From SIG588 sp045599305 (lineage in GTDB: Bacteria; Bacillota; Clostridia; Oscillospirales; Acutalibacteraceae), in the NCBI GenBank assembly GCA_045599305.1, contig JAZRVU010000092.1, forward strand, positions 1 to 36,020: a stretch of DNA of 36,020 nucleotides, written 5' to 3'. A program made the position numbers and the translations under genes. Shown in pieces: positions 32,271 to 36,020 of this stretch (the first letter of the stretch is position 1; each line of letters opens with the position of its first letter). The notes beneath the pieces are model-generated. The model was given only the letters and a program-made list of their open reading frames with translations. It was not told the origin of the DNA and made no database searches.

Positions 32271-32642
32271 ATGGCAAGTTACCGTTCGGATCGCAACAGC
32301 GAGGATATCCGCCGCGAGTTGACCGCCATCCTGCGCACGGTGAAGGACCCGCGCGTGACCGGGCTGGTCAGCATCGTGCGGGTGGAGGTCGCGGGAGATA
32401 TGGGCAGTGCCCGCGTGTATGTGAGTTCGATGGACGGCCTGGAGGGCGCGCGTCAGGCGGTGAAGGGGCTCACCTCTGCCGCCGGGTATATGCGGCGCGA
32501 GCTGGGTCGTGCCCTGCGGCTGCGCAATGTGCCGGAGCTGCGGTTCGTGGCCGATGACTCCATCGAGCACAGCGCCGACATCGCCCGCCTGCTCAACGAC
32601 CTGAAAGAGGAGCGCGCATCCCGCGGGGAGTCGGAATCATGA
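32271..32642 (+). CDS. rbfA: Ribosome-binding factor A
   Basis: The 123-aa RbfA is a KH-fold protein that helps 16S rRNA maturation, acting late in 30S assembly. Family landmarks are MASYRSDRNSEDIRRELTAIL, VKDPRVTGLVSIVRVEV, a long helix with SAAGYMRRELGRALRLRN, and VPELRFVADDSIEHSADIA. The ATG is 10 bases after AAAGGA. Its end overlaps the next gene by 4 bp (ATGA). Confidence 0.97.
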   Translation: MASYRSDRNSEDIRRELTAILRTVKDPRVTGLVSIVRVEVAGDMGSARVYVSSMDGLEGARQAVKGLTSAAGYMRRELGRALRLRNVPELRFVADDSIEHSADIARLLNDLKEERASRGESES

Positions 32643-33601
32643 GCCGCCCCGTCACAGAACGGGAGGCGGCCGCCCTGCTCAAAGAGGCGGACGATATCCT
32701 CATTCTGATGCATCAGTACCCCGACGGGGACACCATCGGCTGCGGCTACGCGCTGGCGCTGGCGCTGCAGTCGCTGGGCAAGCGGGTGCGCCCGCTGTGC
32801 TGCGACGCGATCCCCGAAAAATACGCCTATATCACCGACGGCACCGATTTCCCCGCATTCACGCCGCAGTTCATCTGCGCCGTGGATGTGGCCGACCCGA
32901 AGCTGCTCGGCTCACTCGACGAGTTGGGGCGGCAGGCCGACCTGTGCATCGACCACCACGGCACCAACGTGCAGTATGCCAAAGCGCTGCTGCTGGACGC
33001 CTCCTGCGGGGCGGCCGCCATGGTGATGCACCGGGTGCTGCGGGAACTGGGTGTGCCGCTCGATGAGCGGCTGGCCGCCTGCCTGTACACCGGCCTTGCC
33101 ACCGACACCGGCTGCTTCAAATACGCCAACACCACCCCCGCCGCCCACCGGCTCGCCGCCGAACTGATGGAGCAGGGGATCCCGTTCGCCCGCATCAACG
33201 AGGCGATGTTCGACCGCCGCTCCCGCGCCCGCATGGAACTGGAACGGCTGGCGCTGGCCGATCTGCGGTATGCCTTCGGCGGCCGCTGCGCGGTGATGAC
33301 CGTCACCAACGAGATGGTCAAAGCCGCCGGCGCAACGGAGGACGACATGGAGGGGCTCGCCCCCATCCCCCGCCAGATCGAGGGCGTGTGGGTGGGCGCC
33401 ACCCTGCGCGAAAAGGCGGACGGCAGCTTCAAGGTGAGTTTGCGCACCGGCGAAAAGGCCAACGCGGCCGCCATTGCCGCCCTGCTCGGCGGCGGCGGAC
33501 ACGCGGGGGCCGCCGGCTGCACCGTCCCGGCCCCGCGAAAAGCGGCAGAGGCCGCCGTGCTGGACGCGGTGGCCGCCGCGATACCGGATATTTCAAAATA
33601 A
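32639..33601 (+). CDS. nrnA: DHH-family phosphoesterase (nanoRNase / pAp phosphatase NrnA type)
   Basis: The 320-aa protein has the DHH module with MHQYPDGDTIGCG, AVDVADP and CIDHHGTN (near residue 104), followed by TGLATDTGCFKY. The DHHA1 module carries GGGGHAGAAGC near the end. NrnA enzymes degrade short oligoribonucleotides and 3'-phosphoadenosine 5'-phosphate. The position between rbfA and truB is the conserved one. The ATG overlaps rbfA, with GGGGAG 8 bases upstream. Dual activity is inferred from the family. Confidence 0.93.
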   Translation: MSRPVTEREAAALLKEADDILILMHQYPDGDTIGCGYALALALQSLGKRVRPLCCDAIPEKYAYITDGTDFPAFTPQFICAVDVADPKLLGSLDELGRQADLCIDHHGTNVQYAKALLLDASCGAAAMVMHRVLRELGVPLDERLAACLYTGLATDTGCFKYANTTPAAHRLAAELMEQGIPFARINEAMFDRRSRARMELERLALADLRYAFGGRCAVMTVTNEMVKAAGATEDDMEGLAPIPRQIEGVWVGATLREKADGSFKVSLRTGEKANAAAIAALLGGGGHAGAAGCTVPAPRKAAEAAVLDAVAAAIPDISK

Positions 33602-33629
33602 ACACATCAACCGAGAGGAGGTCTTTTCG

Positions 33630-34535
33630 ATGAGCGTCAGCGGCATTCTGTGCCTGGACAAGCCACCGGAGATGACCTCCTTTTCCTGCTGCGCCGTCAT
33701 GCGGCGGCTGTTCGGCACCAAAAAGGTGGGACACGCCGGCACGCTGGATCCCATGGCCACCGGTGTACTGCCCATTCTGGTGGGCGGTGCCACCCGCGCA
33801 CTGGATTTTCTGCCCGACCACACCAAGCGCTACACCGCCGCCCTGCGTTTCGGCGCGGTGAGCGACACACTGGACGTGTGGGGAAAGGTGACCCCCGTCG
33901 CCGCCCCGCTGCCCACCCGCGCCGCGGCCGAAGAGGCGCTGGCGGCCTTTCGCGGGGAGATTTGGCAGGTGCCGCCGATGATGTCTGCTCTCAAAAAGGA
34001 CGGCGTGCGGCTCTACGATCTGGCGCGGCAGGGGGTGGAGGTAGCGCGTGAGGCGCGCCCCGTGACCGTCCACGCGCTGGAACTGCTGGACTTTGACGAA
34101 GCCGCCGGCACCGCCGTGATCGACGTCACCTGCTCAAAAGGCACCTACATCCGCACCCTGTGCGACGACTGGGGACGGGCGCTGGGCTGCGGCGCGGTCA
34201 TGACCGGCCTGCGCCGCAGTGCGGCGGCGGGCTTCACCTTGGAAAACGCCGTCACGTTGGAGGAGGCGCGCGCGCTGGCCGAGCGCGGCGAACTGGCAGC
34301 CCGTCTGCTGCCCGTACATCAGGCGCTCGCCTGCTACCCGGTGCTGACCGTCAGCGCCGCACAGGCGGTGCGATTCCAAAACGGCGGGGCGCTGTCCCTC
34401 ACCCGGCTTTCCGCCGTGCCGCAGGGGCTTTGCCGCGTGACGGCGCCGGACGGGCGCTTTTTGGGGCTCGGCCGTCCCGAGGGGGCGGACCTTGCCGTGG
34501 CGCGACTTTTCCCCGAATGTGAGGCTATCGTATGA
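33630..34535 (+). CDS. truB: tRNA pseudouridine synthase B
   Basis: The 301-aa TruB makes pseudouridine 55 in the T-loop of tRNAs. It starts MSVSGILCLDKPPEMTSF, with the catalytic motif HAGTLDPMATG (Asp40) and later KRYTAALRFGAVSDTLD, GEIWQVPPMMSALKKDG and CSKGTYIRTLCDDWG. The ATG lies 8 bases after AGAGGAGG. A 52-codon upstream extension of the frame overlaps nrnA and is not coding. It overlaps the ribF start by 4 bp. Confidence 0.97.
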   Translation: MSVSGILCLDKPPEMTSFSCCAVMRRLFGTKKVGHAGTLDPMATGVLPILVGGATRALDFLPDHTKRYTAALRFGAVSDTLDVWGKVTPVAAPLPTRAAAEEALAAFRGEIWQVPPMMSALKKDGVRLYDLARQGVEVAREARPVTVHALELLDFDEAAGTAVIDVTCSKGTYIRTLCDDWGRALGCGAVMTGLRRSAAAGFTLENAVTLEEARALAERGELAARLLPVHQALACYPVLTVSAAQAVRFQNGGALSLTRLSAVPQGLCRVTAPDGRFLGLGRPEGADLAVARLFPECEAIV

Positions 34536-36020
34536 TCCGATCTGTTTTTCCCTTTGACAATACACCGGGGCCGGTGCCCCGCGCGGTGGCGCTCGGCTTT
34601 TTCGACGGCGTGCATCTGGGGCACCGGGCGGTGATCCATGCGCTGCTGGCGGCCACGCCGTTTTCGGGGCTGTGCCCCACCGTGTTCACCTTTGATACCC
34701 TGCCCAAGCTGGCAGACGGCCTCCTGCTCCCCCGTGAACAGACGAACGACCGGCTCGCCCGCATGGGGGTGGAGGAATGCATCACCGCCGATTTCGCCGC
34801 GCTGTGCGATCTGTCGCCTGAGGCGTTCGTGAAAGAGGTGCTGCGCGGCGCCCTGCACGCCGAAGTGGTGGCCTGCGGCGAAAACTTCCGTTTCGGCAAA
34901 AACGCCGCCGGCGACGCCGCGGCGCTGGCCGCACTGGGCGAGGCCTGCGGCATCCGGGTGCTGGTCGTCCCCACCGTGCTGACCGACGGCGAGCCGATCA
35001 GCTCCAGCCGTATCCGCCGCGCCGTGAAGCAGGGGGACATGGCCACCGCCGGCCGCCTGCTCGGCGCCCCCTACACCCTCACCGCGCCGGTCGAGGCGGG
35101 ACGGCATCTGGGGCGCACACTGGGCACCCCCACCATCAATCAGCCGCTGCCGGCGGACTGCGTACTGCCCACCTTCGGAGTCTATGCCTCGGCGGTGGTA
35201 GTAAACGGCCGGGTGACCTGCGGTGTCACCAACATCGGTATGAAGCCCACCGTGGGCGGTACACAGCCGCTGGCCGAAACGTGGATCCCGGACTTTGCGG
35301 GCGACCTGTACGGACAGACGGTGCCGGTGACACCGGTGAAATTCCTGCGGCCGGAGCAGTGCTTCGATTCCCTTGAGGCGCTGGGCGAGCAGATCCGCCG
35401 GGACGGCGAAGCCGCCCGCCGGCTCTTTGACGAGCCGCAGGGGCGCCGGGCGATCCTCTTTGATTTTGACGACACCCTGCAAAACCGGCAGGAGGCGTTC
35501 CTGCGGTTTTCCCGCCGGTTTTTGCGCCATCATCTGCCGCAGTGGACAGAGGACGAGGTGGCACGCGGTGCACAGAAAATGTACGAACTCAACCGCGGCG
35601 GCAACGTGGAGTATATGCAGTTTTTCGCACAACTGCGACAGGAGATCCCCGCGCTGGCTCATCTCGACATCGAGCAGATGAGCCGCGAGACCTTCGGCCT
35701 TTTCCCGCTCGAGACCACCCTGCTGCCGGATGTGCCGCAGGCATTGGCCGAACTGCGAAAAATGGGCTACCGGCTGGGCATCGTCACCAACGGCCGCGGC
35801 TATATGCAGAACCGCAAGCTGGATGCGAGCGGCCTGCGCCCGCTGTTCGATGTGGTGCTGGTGAGCGGCGACCTGGGCGCCCACAAGCCCGACCCGGAGA
35901 TCTTTTGCCGGGCGGCCGCTTTTCTGGGGCTTCCTCCCGCCGACTGCGTCTTTGTGGGGGACAACCCGGTGAACGATATCGCGGGCGGGCTGTCCGCCGG
36001 GATGGAGCCCGTGTTCATCC
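34532..36020 (+). CDS. ribF: Riboflavin kinase/FAD synthetase fused to a HAD-type phosphatase (partial)
   Basis: The frame is open from ATG 34532 to the window end (496 codons, no stop). Residues 1-306 are RibF. The FAD synthetase half has GFFDGVHLGHRAV, CGENFRFGKNAAGD and ISSSRIRRAVKQGD; the kinase half has GRTLGTPTIN, GVTNIGMKPTVGG and ETWIPDFAGDLYG. Together they convert riboflavin to FMN and FAD. After about 8 linker residues a HAD subfamily I domain begins: FDFDDTL (Asp311, Asp313), IVTNGRG, AHKPDPEIF and FVGDNPVNDIAGG, so motifs I-IV are all present. No ATG, GTG or TTG start or ribosome binding site separates the halves. Substrate unknown: an FMN phosphatase or a pyrimidine-intermediate phosphatase of riboflavin synthesis would fit. 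It overlaps truB by 4 bp. Confidence 0.9.
   Translation, partial: MIRSVFPFDNTPGPVPRAVALGFFDGVHLGHRAVIHALLAATPFSGLCPTVFTFDTLPKLADGLLLPREQTNDRLARMGVEECITADFAALCDLSPEAFVKEVLRGALHAEVVACGENFRFGKNAAGDAAALAALGEACGIRVLVVPTVLTDGEPISSSRIRRAVKQGDMATAGRLLGAPYTLTAPVEAGRHLGRTLGTPTINQPLPADCVLPTFGVYASAVVVNGRVTCGVTNIGMKPTVGGTQPLAETWIPDFAGDLYGQTVPVTPVKFLRPEQCFDSLEALGEQIRRDGEAARRLFDEPQGRRAILFDFDDTLQNRQEAFLRFSRRFLRHHLPQWTEDEVARGAQKMYELNRGGNVEYMQFFAQLRQEIPALAHLDIEQMSRETFGLFPLETTLLPDVPQALAELRKMGYRLGIVTNGRGYMQNRKLDASGLRPLFDVVLVSGDLGAHKPDPEIFCRAAAFLGLPPADCVFVGDNPVNDIAGGLSAGMEPVFI

Noticed and set aside
34500..34560. Possible FMN riboswitch before ribF
   Set aside because: ribF overlaps truB by 4 bp inside an operon, so there is no room for a riboswitch.

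Overview
The window looks like chromosomal DNA of a high-G+C, spore-forming clostridial Firmicute, probably in the Oscillospiraceae/Ruminococcaceae group. The evidence is the Firmicute gene order (rimP-nusA-ylxR-ylxQ-infB-rbfA-nrnA-truB-ribF; hrcA-grpE-dnaK-dnaJ with a CIRCE operator; rny-ymdB), a single-chain pyruvate:ferredoxin oxidoreductase of anaerobes, strong AGGAGG-type ribosome binding sites, sigma-A promoters with 17-bp spacers, and a partial gene resembling spoIIE at the left edge. The genus cannot be named from the sequence alone.

Left part, 1-11 kb, mostly minus strand: a probable spoIIE 5' end, pyruvate:ferredoxin oxidoreductase (PFOR) with a palindromic operator over its promoter, a CNNM/CorC-type transporter behind seryl-tRNA synthetase, the RNA-turnover pair ymdB and rny (rny has a long, structured leader), and a PepV-like M20 dipeptidase. 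At 11.1-14.5 kb, on the plus strand, a two-gene unit encodes a secreted dockerin-bearing glucosaminidase and a membrane-anchored cohesin-like protein. At 14.5-19.3 kb lies the HrcA-controlled chaperone operon (minus), followed by a small unrecognised gene.

At 19.7-27.2 kb, on the minus strand, are two large secreted proteins that also carry dockerins: a 1525-aa protein with two beta-helix regions and an 871-aa CotH-kinase protein. With the cohesin protein they suggest a small dockerin/cohesin surface assembly built around wall and protein modification, not an obvious cellulosome. From 27.3 kb to the end, on the plus strand, runs the nusA-infB translation/transcription operon. It starts with a strong promoter and a terminator-like leader hairpin and ends in a ribF gene fused in frame to a HAD phosphatase that runs off the window.

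The observations most worth following are the cohesin/dockerin set, the RibF-HAD fusion, the operator at the PFOR promoter, the structured rny leader, and the short tandem repeat inside infB. No tRNA, rRNA, CRISPR array, insertion sequence or prophage was seen. Very long open frames antisense to por, dnaK-dnaJ, the beta-helix protein and nusA-infB are composition artefacts.
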